A DNA stretch of 64,000 bases, from assembly GCA_035409945.1 (NCBI GenBank), contig DAONQC010000003.1, positions 124,001 to 188,000 on the forward strand. Reading direction: 5' to 3'. Every line of letters starts with the position of its first letter. The stretch's first letter is position 1. Position numbers and translations under genes: made by a program. Origin of the DNA: MWEH01 sp035409945 (GTDB lineage: Bacteria > Bacillota > Clostridia > Christensenellales > DTU072). Of this stretch, positions 37,201 to 44,486 are shown piece after piece. Below the pieces are notes generated by a model. The model was not told the DNA's origin. It was given only the letters and a program-made list of their open reading frames with translations, and ran no database searches.

Positions 37201-39175
37201 TTGCTTGTTCACTTTCTTCTTCTTCAAATTTTACCTTGTATATGTTTAACCATTTAGCATAAATTGAAATGGTATCTTCTTGTTTAATTACGCTTTCCGA
37301 TAAAATCCATTTTTTTGAAATATCATAGCTGTTATCGGTGTACCAGTTATCAAATTCATATCCCGTCTTAACAGGTATAGGCTCGGCAATTTCTATTGTG
37401 CTATCAAACTTAGCAGTGGTTTTGTAAAAATTATCTCCTTCTGGACTTACGTAACCATTGTCGGGGTACACACGTACTTCCACATCTTTAGGAATATATC
37501 TAGGTCTTACCACCGTGTTTTGAGTTATGCATTCAAAATCGTTTGCCCATCTTCCAAGCGTTTCATCAAATGTATATCCATACTTCAGAGGAATAAGTTT
37601 TGGTTGTTCAAGTTGTTCTGGATCAATTGCGCTCTCACCATATTCTACCAATTGCTGGTCGATAACAGTACCGTCTTCAGCCACAAATGTCACAGTGTAC
37701 TTTTGTTTTGTAAAATGGGCAGTTACATATAGTGGCGTAGTGATATTTTTAAGGGCATCTCCAGTTAAACTCCAAGTCGCACCATAACCTGTCATATCGG
37801 GTGGAGTAGGATTTTCTATACTTCCGCCGATAGGAACAAAAAACTTACCATAAACTATGTATTCCGAACCATCACGTGTTATTCTTTCTTCCAAGTCTGG
37901 GAATTTTTCAGCATGCACTATATCTATTAGATAATGCACTGGGAATGTTTTTGTCCACTTAGCAAATAATGTCAAGTTACTTTCGACAACATTCAAATCA
38001 AAATCCCACTTTATGGTTAAGCCTGCATCTTTATACCACCCATCAAACCTATATCCTTCCAAAACTGGAGCATTTGGTCTATGATTTACGCTTATTACAT
38101 TGCCCGCAATAATTGTTATTGGCTGAATAATATCCGTTGATGGAGCTAAATTGAATGAGACTTCGCACTCCTTGGAGGCGTAAACGGCGATGACAGTCAT
38201 GTCATTAGTGATGTTGTTCAGCTCAGAGCTCCAAGACTCTGTGAATTTAGTTAAACCAATCTCTGTCGGAGGACTAATCGTTCCAAGAACATCTGCAAAT
38301 TCTTCATACATATTAGTGCCATGCGGGATTTTTTCAACGGTCTCTATAGTTTGTAACTTGGCTTCTGAATCATAATAACAAAATGTTACCGTATACTCTT
38401 TGATGGTATAGATACTCTTAACCCGTATGTTGCCTGAATATATTCTGGTAAATACTTGTCTATCCCAGACACCAACATGTCCTTCCCAATCTGGTACAGA
38501 AGGAGCATCTGCTAATTCGTCTCCAATTTTTACATATTTAACAATTATCTCCCCATCGCTTGGGCCGCCGACAACTTCAAATGTAACAGGTACTAAATCC
38601 ACCCATTTTGCGTAAATTGTAGTGTCTTCTTGAATAGTATCCACCGAGAAGTTCCACTTATTGATCTTTGCTATCTCTTTATACCAACCATCAAATGCTT
38701 TCTGTACACCATCTGGCTTTACGGGCGTGCCAGGATTTCTAACTGTTTTAAACATGCCTATCCTTTGACTCTCAACAGGCGTAGCTCCTTCCAAACCAAC
38801 CTCAAACCTGACAGTGAAAAGAGTGGATGAATTTGCATCGGCAGCAACTTTTATATTGAATTTTGTTTGTGCGTTCTTGTATTCGACTACAACTTCTAAA
38901 ACTTCTGTTTCTTTGGAGGTATCGAAATTTAATATCCTAATTTCATCTTTAATGTCAGATAACATCAATGCAGACTCAATCCCATCTGACCTTTTAACTA
39001 GGATTTTCATTCCAGTTATATCAAACTTATCGCCTACTGCATATTCAGTTTTATATTCGCTAGCGGGGTCTATAGAAATGCCTTCAATCGTTACACCAGA
39101 GCAAGCATTTAAGGAAAGTACCATAATACTTGCCAACACAATCAAAATGAAAACTAAAAAAAACTTTTTGGTCAT
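28205..39175 (-). CDS. Giant surface lipoprotein, InlB B-repeats plus BspA-type leucine-rich repeats
   Basis: The 3656-residue protein has a lipoprotein signal peptide (MTKKFFLVFILIVLASIM, lipobox LNAC), so it is membrane-anchored and exposed outside. Residues about 25-85 look like an immunoglobulin-like bacterial domain (FDITGMKILVKRSDG). About 90-1140 hold a series of InlB-type B-repeats (pattern GYxFDGWYxD...TxYAKW). About 1145-3645 hold BspA-type LRRs (LxxIxIPxxVxxIxxxAFxGCxxL) in about 15 modules of 85-100 residues, each marked by a GTxW-like joint such as FYGTPWLNNQ or FAGTPWYAAL. No LPXTG or catalytic motif is seen. Relatives bind host or matrix proteins; that role is inferred only. 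SD GGAG precedes the ATG. Confidence 0.9.
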   Translation of the reverse strand: MTKKFFLVFILIVLASIMVLSLNACSGVTIEGISIDPASEYKTEYAVGDKFDITGMKILVKRSDGIESALMLSDIKDEIRILNFDTSKETEVLEVVVEYKNAQTKFNIKVAADANSSTLFTVRFEVGLEGATPVESQRIGMFKTVRNPGTPVKPDGVQKAFDGWYKEIAKINKWNFSVDTIQEDTTIYAKWVDLVPVTFEVVGGPSDGEIIVKYVKIGDELADAPSVPDWEGHVGVWDRQVFTRIYSGNIRVKSIYTIKEYTVTFCYYDSEAKLQTIETVEKIPHGTNMYEEFADVLGTISPPTEIGLTKFTESWSSELNNITNDMTVIAVYASKECEVSFNLAPSTDIIQPITIIAGNVISVNHRPNAPVLEGYRFDGWYKDAGLTIKWDFDLNVVESNLTLFAKWTKTFPVHYLIDIVHAEKFPDLEERITRDGSEYIVYGKFFVPIGGSIENPTPPDMTGYGATWSLTGDALKNITTPLYVTAHFTKQKYTVTFVAEDGTVIDQQLVEYGESAIDPEQLEQPKLIPLKYGYTFDETLGRWANDFECITQNTVVRPRYIPKDVEVRVYPDNGYVSPEGDNFYKTTAKFDSTIEIAEPIPVKTGYEFDNWYTDNSYDISKKWILSESVIKQEDTISIYAKWLNIYKVKFEEEESEQAIAEYPVVEGKKLGNMPAVPEKVGYTGAWYIYESGSYSETSVSMAYWNINPINKNYVIKPKYTIKVYDIIFNIDSQVENIVLSVAHGKKIVRPPVVNPGQEVATPDNTAEQNLDGVGKIFLGWEPENQLNQEVTENKTFVVKFKYKTFKVKWYDKDNSTIIYELEHVEYGKNAEVLFNNSGVSIPYKEGHTFTGWDVYRVNPHPHPNPPPPSASEVKEDILLKPHFEKNTYEIAITNLYSGDEKLPNINKSDEFNKYVSFGIESVEIIDPIRTGHKFDGWRTTRFNIDRTTVGNQKYWVLTNEAYTGTGIHYFDNNSGNLIIFKDQIYRGGNENNGLGQDGWMLYNTRVRMDAEHGWIDSAISGDVKSIAFPGNLFYVYGEASDFEARYTINNYTVTFNVNTTDPVTNKPNAYTAKHNSIPVIPKPQPERANFVFLGWYEEAELTNRWDVKNTDPNSTVGGGAYRPLTSSYTVFARWESVTAGATSGIEYILNQDGTGYIVSSMVNVSSEITSIVIPNYYDGKPVVGIGNAAVYSNPVLASKVVSISLPNTLYQIAPDAFKQCTKLETIAIPASVRTISSNAFEGCTSLVSVTFKEGTQLESIESFAFIDNTSLTSIVLPNTLTRIGEKAFYGCSSLLSVNIPASVRDVEDFAFGNCKKLIYAYFNGENPINLGSNVFYRNDETYNGLKIYVKNPAKYGTTSANANWRAYYEEGKIIDIQNISIDHLWSFKLDGTAGVQLIQYLGDNAIVNIPSSLYIPGVGNAKNVTRILNYAFDARVRQVSFESTVSFEQDAFSQAVLLENITLKILETIPTSNFDLAYVYRKAGNTLKKLTVTSNKTLYELFGGEPPTNLKEVEIIEQYDYIAEGMFRNCRYIEEVRFDTSIREIKDNAFSGALSLKRVYIKSHSNLGNTLNIIGKSAFYGAQNLANFYKSEAGNPSNMVSGLPSTMTSIGQDSFTGTKWLANQPSGLVIIGDGIVYTYKQSTASSTVVMIPTTVKRVMDRAFYGNTHITHVIPEDIANSNWKFVGVRAFSNCDSLEAVVLPSVIERIENYAFENSTKLGTLVIFGTSSPFLGADFISNTLRRQQGGVSIPGIELYVDDGLEGVDRNKYEDLQYSKGISVNYVTGLAINYGENNKAKWVYSDGSVTGIKIIKSCEDGVECIVPESLSSMGVTEIANNAFSRKTTKLTLRLNVSVKSHSFAGVTKLEQLSINALNQAAVSIDGGILRSLMTANSQLSVLNTASVYSMKYILAGNILPMQIKTVNILAGQETIETQFLDGCVGVEHINILSEVADETIITPLENNLSTEAIGNLNIGITTIKDNAFNGTGWMNNLDEDFILVLDGMLVDYKGADSVLRLPSAVKTVGHSVFKNNQQIEIVYIPSSVTKIESLAFNGATNLVKIFLAHENPIPTVRNDSFTMDNGKEIFVKNSTVQGLVNAAPDWSSYVTATKVEPNVPLIEKEVSRAMRKDATGNVILDVRSQIYLIDSGSGIDKSKLHWYRDVTISYQIPNDTPSYQKDTFDYTGCPVVSVTETKNVVIPEEIKNGPTTYIITDLANNVLMSTVNAFTINLDDSVTQYSFSNLSEARTITVKKTNNLAERKITGKELTDIIRNEGITTINYLGNVKLDSLLEIVLTGEGPHNYRPDCLTAVGILDGAIEVAEELLQGWANISQISVPKSVERIGVNAFETTYWFANYDSARYGKDMLVVGDKILYKYKGNATSVVIPGDVEIINTGAFSTATKNEGTGDWDWSSSLGVTSIRFTVDSKATTILEYAFKGCTHLNEFNSPNSLRNVAQSAFEGTKFTVSADGLLILSGPQVQGRTVVKYLGDAGVTVINLPADIKIIASEAFRGLTSLANISWGAEASLLAHIGDLAFEGCTSLSTVPLSSSLAKTPHLQSVGKDAFKGTVFENTATHFMRLDGKKVIYKQSPTLSFEITPDIYSITDGALYDSGSPNIPAGIILQPSARIPQKDMYNLLSKSSVTTFTSNGATALKDLIGKDKVLPNIVTLSFDINTTAIVSEYAKNWYSVENINWHGNIKSIGRDAVTGTKWLNNVQNDYVTTGGNTLSGILIKYKGLSSNVYINRNITSISTDALRGNVDITRVEFDEASKIDIIPVAAFSGCSSLLEIVNIPKTVTSIGQDAFKDTAWLNAQTDLVIINGLLIAYNGDSTSIVIPQEVKTIYPYVFAGNKNITSLEINKYSLLTRIEAGSFAECTSLSNVKLSESIKYVDKEAFTGTIWLNNQVVGGGFIVYEDTYESIYRLLTYVGTNTQVTIPDKTTEICEYTFRGNRNLTSININKAIHIPNNAFYGCTALSNVSLSSGVTIGSYAFEGTPWFTNNMTEFVIVGNGNLIKYNGTNTSVVLNSGIKSIAANVFENNTSIVSIDLSQSQISTLPENVFKGASSLANITFNSKIKEIGANAFYGTPWLNNQLSAEGDVYVVVNGILVACKLTTTTVTIPSNVEYIPDYVFKNNTLITTLQFDNSNVILADFAFYGCTNLDSIVNSSFISHLGTNTFSNTKYYADLQDNSLLIINHMLVGYKGEIEDLIIPANVTRILAGAFKGSSVVSLSFEDRNDPIIIEKEAFLSSRQLANVALVEYIDEVGKKAFANTPWISSLSTLYVSINNKLLMYIGSSTTISIPNTITSMAKGIFTNNKAIVSVNFSNTSQNEFVIPENSFSGCTSLGTVSLPRNPYIGKNAFYGTPWIRTLGNYPKYNNKIFASQLADLTNVVLPSGITGIYPYVFQNNTQIVSLDLSQTSIETLVDGEFSGCTMLANVTLNNSLQDLSASSFALTPWLINYSLNHEDAKFIMLEGGKLLAYIATDIEVVLPSTTTYIAKHAFYNNTSITSVDFSSVINNIVIPSELFKNCTSLNTVILTGYVKAVGIDAFAGTPWYAALDNNDAYIVGGNLLFFKGMATSYTVPAEVTHIGMNAFYGSGVQTLTLLSQTPCTLGSADTLSGVTAIYVPDSTALSIYSTHDSWRRYANIMMVAPEP

Positions 39176-39272
39176 TAAAGACTCCGAAACCTATAACTAG
39201 ATAATTTAATTTTCGGCACGCTACGACATGATGCTATTTCTCTGCACGCGTGCGCACATTCATATATTTTTA

Positions 39273-39301
39273 ATTATATATAAGTGCATGTTAAAAAGCA
39301 A
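39273..39301 (-). promoter_or_regulatory. Promoter of the giant lipoprotein gene, with CG palindrome in the leader
   Basis: Minus strand: -35 TTGCTT (39296-39301), 17-base spacer, consensus -10 TATAAT (39273-39278). The leader of about 90 bases begins with the palindrome GCACGCGTGC (39244-39253), unusual for this A+T-rich region. Confidence 0.6.
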
Positions 39302-39360
39302 CAGATAAACTGTCTAGATTTAGTGTTAATATTGTGAACAATTTGTATGATAGTATGATT

Positions 39361-39785
39361 TTTATCTTTTTTACATCATATCAATATGCTTATAACAAAA
39401 TTTACGCAAAGCAACTTAGATCAATTGCTCACCCCTCATAAAAATAGTGACTTTTACATTGACTGCTTCCTGTCTTTTATCATAACAGTATGCTTATAAC
39501 AAAATTTACGCAAAGCAACTTAAAACAATTGATTGCCCTACATTAAAATTGTGTGTGGATGGTTACTTTTACATTGACTGTATCAAGTCTTGTGTCATAT
39601 CAATATACTCATGGAAAAATTTACGCAAAGCAACTTAGTTCAATTGCCAACCCCTCATAAAAATAGCGACTTTTATATTGACTGTTTCGTGTCTTGTATC
39701 ATATCAGTATGCTTAAACCAGAATTTGCACAAAGTGAATAAGTCTATTGATTACCTTTCATTAAAACGTTGTAAACGGTGGCTTT
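39361..39785. repeat. Orphan tandem array, four copies in a two-step (dimer) pattern
   Basis: The core tttacgcaaagcaactta occurs at 39401, 39505, 39620 and, diverged, at 39724. Copies 1 and 3 share cacccctcataaaaatag-type sequence and copies 2 and 4 share gattaccctacattaaaa-type sequence, so a 104-base monomer doubled first and the 219-base dimer doubled later. Stops occur in all frames, so it is non-coding. Confidence 0.9.
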
Positions 39786-40542
39786 TTCATTGCTATTTCA
39801 TAAAAAGCAAATTACCAAACTGCGATTGCTTTACCGAAAAGCGAGAAGGCAAAATTGCTTCTGTTGCCTATGCAAAAGACTAACCTTTTGGGTTCATAAA
39901 AGAGATATAATTTATTACAAAATACTGTTTAAAGAACACCGAGGCAGTAAAGGAAAGGGATACCTTTCAATACACAAAGGGATACCTTTTAGTCAATTAT
40001 TACCTGATAGCAAAAACATTAAACAGTTCCTAATCCTACCACCGTAGACATGGAATTACCTGCGGATCTAATGCTAAATAATGCCCTGGCCTCACCTAAA
40101 TCATTCCTACAGCATAACATTCCACTTCCCACTTAAAGAGCACACTATATGAGTTGAGTTGCAGATGTTTTTCCATAGTAAAAAATGTATATCATAGAAG
40201 TTCATTTATAGGGACGTTTGTATTCAACATAACCTACTCTCCCATAAAGCGACAATTGCTAATTCACACAACCAGCCATTCCTATAAAACGATAATTATT
40301 ACAAGAAACTTTGTAAAAACCGAGCTACCTTCCGATTATAATCCTAACTATTCTACCGAAAAAGATTATTACTCGCCTTTTTTGGCAACTATAAAAGTGT
40401 TTTGCTTTTTAATAACGCATTTACAGTGTATAATATGTTTATACTTTGTACTTATTAAAGTAAAAGTGCAGCTATTCACACTTGCTTTTAGTACGAGCAC
40501 GCCTTTTTAGGCATAATGACATAACAAGAAGAAGAGGGATTT
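39786..40542. other. Long gap before the alkaline phosphatase gene, no convincing gene
   Basis: The only longer open frames (39778-40047, 40154-40510) lack ribosome binding sites and read as low-grade basic sequence, so no gene is called. Two short repeats are visible. One is aaagggataccttt twice at about 39954-39990, each a small hairpin. The other is a pair of diverged segments around 40245 and 40282 (cccataaagcgacaattgct / cctataaaacgataattatt). TATAAT at 40429-40434 may be the -10 for the phosphatase gene. Confidence 0.45.
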
Positions 40543-41673
40543 ATGGCTAAGTCAAACACAACAATCACTAAAGAAAAGAAATTTCTGACAATTGCTATTT
40601 CAGTTATTTTGATAATAGCATTTATTACTAGTACTGTTCTCTTTTCTGTATATTATTTCGGCAAATATTCGAAACATCCCCAAATAACAGAAAAGGCAAA
40701 TAATATCATTTTGATGATAGGAGACGGAATGGGCGAAAAGCACATAGAGGTAGCCTCATTATATGAAGGAACCCCTATAACTATTAGCTCTAGCTTGCCT
40801 GAATATGGTTATGTCAAAACCCGGTCTTTAACCCCAGGCCCTACTGACAGCGCAGCATCGGCCACAGCTATGGCAACTGGTAAAAAAGTATGGAATCGTA
40901 CTGTTTCTATGTCGAATGGGAAACCTTTAGAAACTATAACTGAGCTGGCTCAAAAACTTGGTAAAAAGACAGGGATAGTAACAACAAAATCAGTCACAGA
41001 CGCTACTCCCGCTGCATTTTCTGCGCATGTAAAACATCGTAAATATGAAAGTGAAATTGCGCTACAACAAATAGAAAATTCTAAACTAAATGTCTTATTT
41101 GGACTAGGACAAGAATACTACGCCCCCTATTCAGACAAAGTAGCTAATGACACTAGAGATTATTTTACTAGTTTTTCTCAACTAAGTTCAGCAAGCAAAG
41201 AAAGTGTTTTTTGTATATTGCCAGACGACGGAATTAGTACCTTTAGCTTTTCTGAAGAGACACTTAGAGTTTTAACCGAGAAAGCGATTGACATCCTATC
41301 AAAAGACAATCCAAATGGTTTTTTCCTCATGGTAGAAGGAGCTAAAATTGACACTATGAGTCATGATAAAAACATGCAGGGCATGATAAATGAATTAATG
41401 GCGTTTGATGATGCTGTTGTCACCGCACTTCACTTTGCAAGAACTGATAAAAACACTACAGTTATAGTGCTTGCAGACCATGAAACTGGTTGGATTCGCT
41501 ATCCTTCTGATGCAGAAGCTAATGACATAAGTGACAAATGGTTTAAAACGAGTACACATACAATGAGAGATGTTCCGTATTTTGCATTTGGACCTGGCGC
41601 ATCTGAAATACCTGATGAAATTGATAATACAGATGTATTTTTGATAATGAAACAGCTATTTAATATACCCTAA
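40543..41673 (+). CDS. Membrane-anchored alkaline phosphatase
   Basis: The 376-residue protein has one N-terminal membrane segment (about 15-38) without a cleavage or lipobox motif, so the catalytic part is probably outside the membrane. Alkaline phosphatase signatures are complete: ILMIGDGMG (metal Asp, about 55), GPTDSAASATAMATGKK with the nucleophile Ser (about 103), TDATPAAFSAHVKHR, VEGAKIDTMSHDKN (metal Glu/Asp/His, about 265), VLADHETG (Asp/His) and STHTMRDVPYFAFG (last His). Family members release phosphate from monoesters. SD AGAGGG lies four bases before the ATG. The gene downstream on the same strand starts 99 bases later. Confidence 0.92.
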   Translation: MAKSNTTITKEKKFLTIAISVILIIAFITSTVLFSVYYFGKYSKHPQITEKANNIILMIGDGMGEKHIEVASLYEGTPITISSSLPEYGYVKTRSLTPGPTDSAASATAMATGKKVWNRTVSMSNGKPLETITELAQKLGKKTGIVTTKSVTDATPAAFSAHVKHRKYESEIALQQIENSKLNVLFGLGQEYYAPYSDKVANDTRDYFTSFSQLSSASKESVFCILPDDGISTFSFSEETLRVLTEKAIDILSKDNPNGFFLMVEGAKIDTMSHDKNMQGMINELMAFDDAVVTALHFARTDKNTTVIVLADHETGWIRYPSDAEANDISDKWFKTSTHTMRDVPYFAFGPGASEIPDEIDNTDVFLIMKQLFNIP

Positions 41674-41850
41674 CCAGTATATCCTGTAGCTGTTACTTGG
41701 ACAAGTAAACTAGGCTTTGATAAGCAATAGTTATTCAATACACACTGATATGCATAAAACCATGGAGGATTTATGAACCCTATTATCGCTAATGCTATTA
41801 CTTGGGCTGGCAAATTAGGCTTTGATGAACATTGGATTAAAAAGATTCAA
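41674..41850 (+). repeat. Duplicated 5' end of the 41773 gene placed upstream of it (offset about 107 bp)
   Basis: The 65 bases after the phosphatase stop (41674-41742, with gctgttacttgg and ctaggctttgat) align with the first codons of the next gene (41773 on, gctattacttgg and ttaggctttgat) at roughly two thirds identity. The upstream copy has no start codon and contains stops. Confidence 0.75.
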
Positions 41851-42588
41851 TCTTACGATTCAAGTGTAGGACTTGTGCCTTTTGATGAAAAAAATAAAGA
41901 GCTTTTTGCTAGAAAAGACTATATGTTAAATCTCATATGTTATCTCAACTATTGTGATATTGCAAAAGCACACTATGAAGAAAAAAACATCCCTGATTAC
42001 ATATTAATCGACACTCTTTTAGACATAAAAATATGGGCATATAGACACAAGGAAATCTTTGGCGAATATGGTTTAAAAGAGATTAATTGGACTCAAAATA
42101 ATATTAAAGGCGTACTATTTAGAATTGGAAGATTACAATACAAATTCGGTAAATCGTATTACTGGTCACGAAAATATAAACTTAAGATTGGCGCACCAAT
42201 TTTAGAAATACACATTCCAAGAGGCGAAAGACTTGTTTTTTCCGAATGTGAATTTTCCTTTAGTTCTGCCAAAGAATTTTTTGCTAAATACTTTCCGGAA
42301 TATAAATACACCCACTATACCTGTGGGTCTTGGATGCTCGATAATAAGGTATTGCCTACCCTTTTAAGCGAAGATTCAAATATTATTGCCTTCCAAAATG
42401 CTTTTAATGTTCTTCTAACAGTTAGAAGTCATGACTGTATTAGGTTTGTTTTCGGAGAACATAAAAATAAGAAAAATCTTGACGATTTAATTCCCAAAAC
42501 TTCTTTCCAAGCGAGCCTAAAAGAACATATTTGTGCGGGTAAACCTTGCTATGTTGGATATGGCATTCTAAAAGACGAGTATATGTAG
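41773..42588 (+). CDS. Acyltransferase-domain protein, GNAT-like C-terminal type (tentative)
   Basis: The 271-residue soluble protein has a helical N-terminal half (YMLNLICYLNYCDIAKAHYEE...) and a second half with LEIHIPRGERLVFSECEFSFSSAKEFFAKYFPEY, then YTCGSWMLD. This pattern resembles clostridial proteins annotated as acyltransferase with NAT_N and GNAT-like C-terminal domains; the assignment is from memory of that family and no catalytic residue can be named. GGAGG lies four bases before the ATG. It follows the alkaline phosphatase gene and may be co-transcribed with it. Its 5' end is duplicated in decayed form just upstream. Confidence 0.6.
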   Translation: MNPIIANAITWAGKLGFDEHWIKKIQSYDSSVGLVPFDEKNKELFARKDYMLNLICYLNYCDIAKAHYEEKNIPDYILIDTLLDIKIWAYRHKEIFGEYGLKEINWTQNNIKGVLFRIGRLQYKFGKSYYWSRKYKLKIGAPILEIHIPRGERLVFSECEFSFSSAKEFFAKYFPEYKYTHYTCGSWMLDNKVLPTLLSEDSNIIAFQNAFNVLLTVRSHDCIRFVFGEHKNKKNLDDLIPKTSFQASLKEHICAGKPCYVGYGILKDEYM

Positions 42589-42608
42589 TACACCAAAAAC
42601 TATCGACA

Positions 42609-44423
42609 TTAACCTTTATTTATTACACATACCAGTGCGGTCATTGATGGCACAATGTTAACGGACTCACCAGTGAGTTCGTTTTTATATTCCTTTTTTA
42701 AAATGTATTCATTGTTTGTCAAATTCACAAACGTAACTATTTTTCCTCTAGTTAATATTAACAGCCCTTCTTTTTCCTTTATTTCCAAAGGTTCATTTGT
42801 TAATTCTTCTCTATATTTCTTCCTAAACAAACCAAGCATAATGTAGTGATTTAATATATCTTCATCCCACCCTGATATAGGAAATGTTTCCCTATTTAAT
42901 GGATCTTCAAACCCTTGCATCCCAACCTCATCGCCGTAATATAAGGTAGGAATACCCGGCAGTATGTACTGCAATATGGAAGCTATATACAATCTTTGTT
43001 TAGCCACATTATATGCATCAAGTGTCAATTTATAAAGACTTCTCTCTTGTTTAGTTGCTGGTACATCTATATCAGCAAGTGCTGTCAGTATCCTCACTGT
43101 GTCATGAGTCCCAAGCAGTGTCATACTCGAGTCAAGAGCACATTTTGGATAATTTTCATAAATTTCATATATACTGCTAATAAATGTTTTTATATCCCTA
43201 TCTCTCATTAGTTTAATTATAGCCTCTTTGAATGGGTAATTCATAACGCCATCGAGCTGATCACCAATGAAATATTTCCTTTTTTCACCATAGCTTTCCT
43301 TAGTACTAGCATCTTCCCAAACTTCTCCTATTACCACAGTTTCTTTAGAAATGTCTTTACAACATTTTCTAATATCTTCTACAAACTGCGAAGAAAGTTC
43401 GTCTACTACATCAAGCCTCCAGCCTCTTACGCCCATTTGGGTCCATTTTTCAATAACACCATTTCTTCCTGTTATCAACTCGTGATACCCTTTTGCATCC
43501 CTAGCAACAGTAGGTACTACCGTAACACCCCACCAGCAAAGATATTCATCTGGCCAATTAGTGAAAGTAAACCAATCATAGTATGGGCTTTCTTGGGATT
43601 GATAAGCCCCTATGCTATCATATTTACCTAATTTATTGAAATAAATACTATCGGAACCCGTATGATTAAATACGCCATCTAGTATAATACTTATTCCCTT
43701 AACTTTAGCTTTTTCTATAAGTTCTTTAAATTCTTCTTCGGTGCCAAATAATTCATCAATTTTTAAATAATCACCAGTATCGTATCTATGGTTACTAAAA
43801 CTCTCAAAAATAGGTGAAAAGTAAATACAAGTTACACCTAGACTCGCTAGGTAATCTAATTTAGAAATAACACCCTTTAAATTACCACCAAAGAAATCAT
43901 CAGCCATATACCCCCTCTCATCACCTATGGAGGGTTGTTGATACCAATTATTAAAAGTTCCATGGCTTGGTCTGGAGCCATCTTCTATTCTCGCAAAACG
44001 ATCTGGGAAAATATGATATATTAATCCGCCTTTTAGCCAGTCAGGAGTAGAAAAACCCTCCTTAAATACGGTCAGTTGCCATTCTGGTAACCAATCTCCA
44101 ATTACTGCATTACCCGTATTTTCATTTCTTCCAACAAACAAAATCCCTTTTTCTGTTTGTATTTCAAACCTATAATAATGGACTCCAGCAACATCAACTG
44201 TAAACTTCGCTGTATAAACGTTATATGCCCCTTCTTGGCATTTTAGTGTGAGATGGAAATATTTAATATATCCATCCTCATCTCGCCTTAAGACTAACTG
44301 TACTCCTGTTGCACATAATGAAACATGGACTGGAAATATAATCTCAATTTCTTGTGTCGTTGAAACTGCACCAAAAGGCTTTTTAAATTCTATACTTCTT
44401 GAATTGTATAATACTTTTCTCAT
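42609..44423 (-). CDS. GH13 alpha-glycosidase, pullulanase/neopullulanase-like
   Basis: A cytoplasmic enzyme of about 604 residues without signal peptide. It has an N-terminal beta-sandwich of about 125 residues, then the barrel starting IYHIFPDRFAR. Region I is LDGVFNHTG, region II GWRLDVVDEL with the Asp nucleophile, region III VVIGEVWED with the acid Glu, and region IV LLGTHDTVR. The layout fits enzymes that cleave alpha-1,4/1,6 bonds in maltodextrins or glycogen fragments. It is the last gene of the glycogen cluster, after glgP, which suggests debranching or trimming. The start is unsure: ATG at 44423 (weak RBS) is preferred over an in-frame GTG at 44450 that overlaps the glgP terminator. 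Confidence 0.85.
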   Translation of the reverse strand: MRKVLYNSRSIEFKKPFGAVSTTQEIEIIFPVHVSLCATGVQLVLRRDEDGYIKYFHLTLKCQEGAYNVYTAKFTVDVAGVHYYRFEIQTEKGILFVGRNENTGNAVIGDWLPEWQLTVFKEGFSTPDWLKGGLIYHIFPDRFARIEDGSRPSHGTFNNWYQQPSIGDERGYMADDFFGGNLKGVISKLDYLASLGVTCIYFSPIFESFSNHRYDTGDYLKIDELFGTEEEFKELIEKAKVKGISIILDGVFNHTGSDSIYFNKLGKYDSIGAYQSQESPYYDWFTFTNWPDEYLCWWGVTVVPTVARDAKGYHELITGRNGVIEKWTQMGVRGWRLDVVDELSSQFVEDIRKCCKDISKETVVIGEVWEDASTKESYGEKRKYFIGDQLDGVMNYPFKEAIIKLMRDRDIKTFISSIYEIYENYPKCALDSSMTLLGTHDTVRILTALADIDVPATKQERSLYKLTLDAYNVAKQRLYIASILQYILPGIPTLYYGDEVGMQGFEDPLNRETFPISGWDEDILNHYIMLGLFRKKYREELTNEPLEIKEKEGLLILTRGKIVTFVNLTNNEYILKKEYKNELTGESVNIVPSMTALVCVINKG

Positions 44424-44449
44424 TCGATAAATGCACTTAACTATATTCA

Positions 44450-44478
44450 CCTAAAAACGGAGAAGGTTGCCCTTCTCC
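44450..44478 (-). terminator. Intrinsic terminator after glgP
   Basis: A perfect 8-bp stem GGAGAAGG / CCTTCTCC (44459-44466, 44471-44478) with a 4-base loop is followed on the minus strand by GTTTTTAGG. It lies just after the glgP stop and before the GH13 start, so the GH13 gene may depend on read-through. Confidence 0.8.
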
Positions 44479-44486
44479 TTTTCTAG

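Noticed and set aside
39361..39785. Orphan array as an origin (DnaA-box or iteron cluster)
   Set aside because: No TTATCCACA-type boxes were found and no dnaA, dnaN or rep gene is near. Units are too long and too diverged for iterons.
39590..40510. Three open frames of 89-118 codons in the gap before the phosphatase gene
   Set aside because: No ribosome binding sites, biased residue content without domain-like pattern, and one runs through the tandem array. Treated as non-coding.
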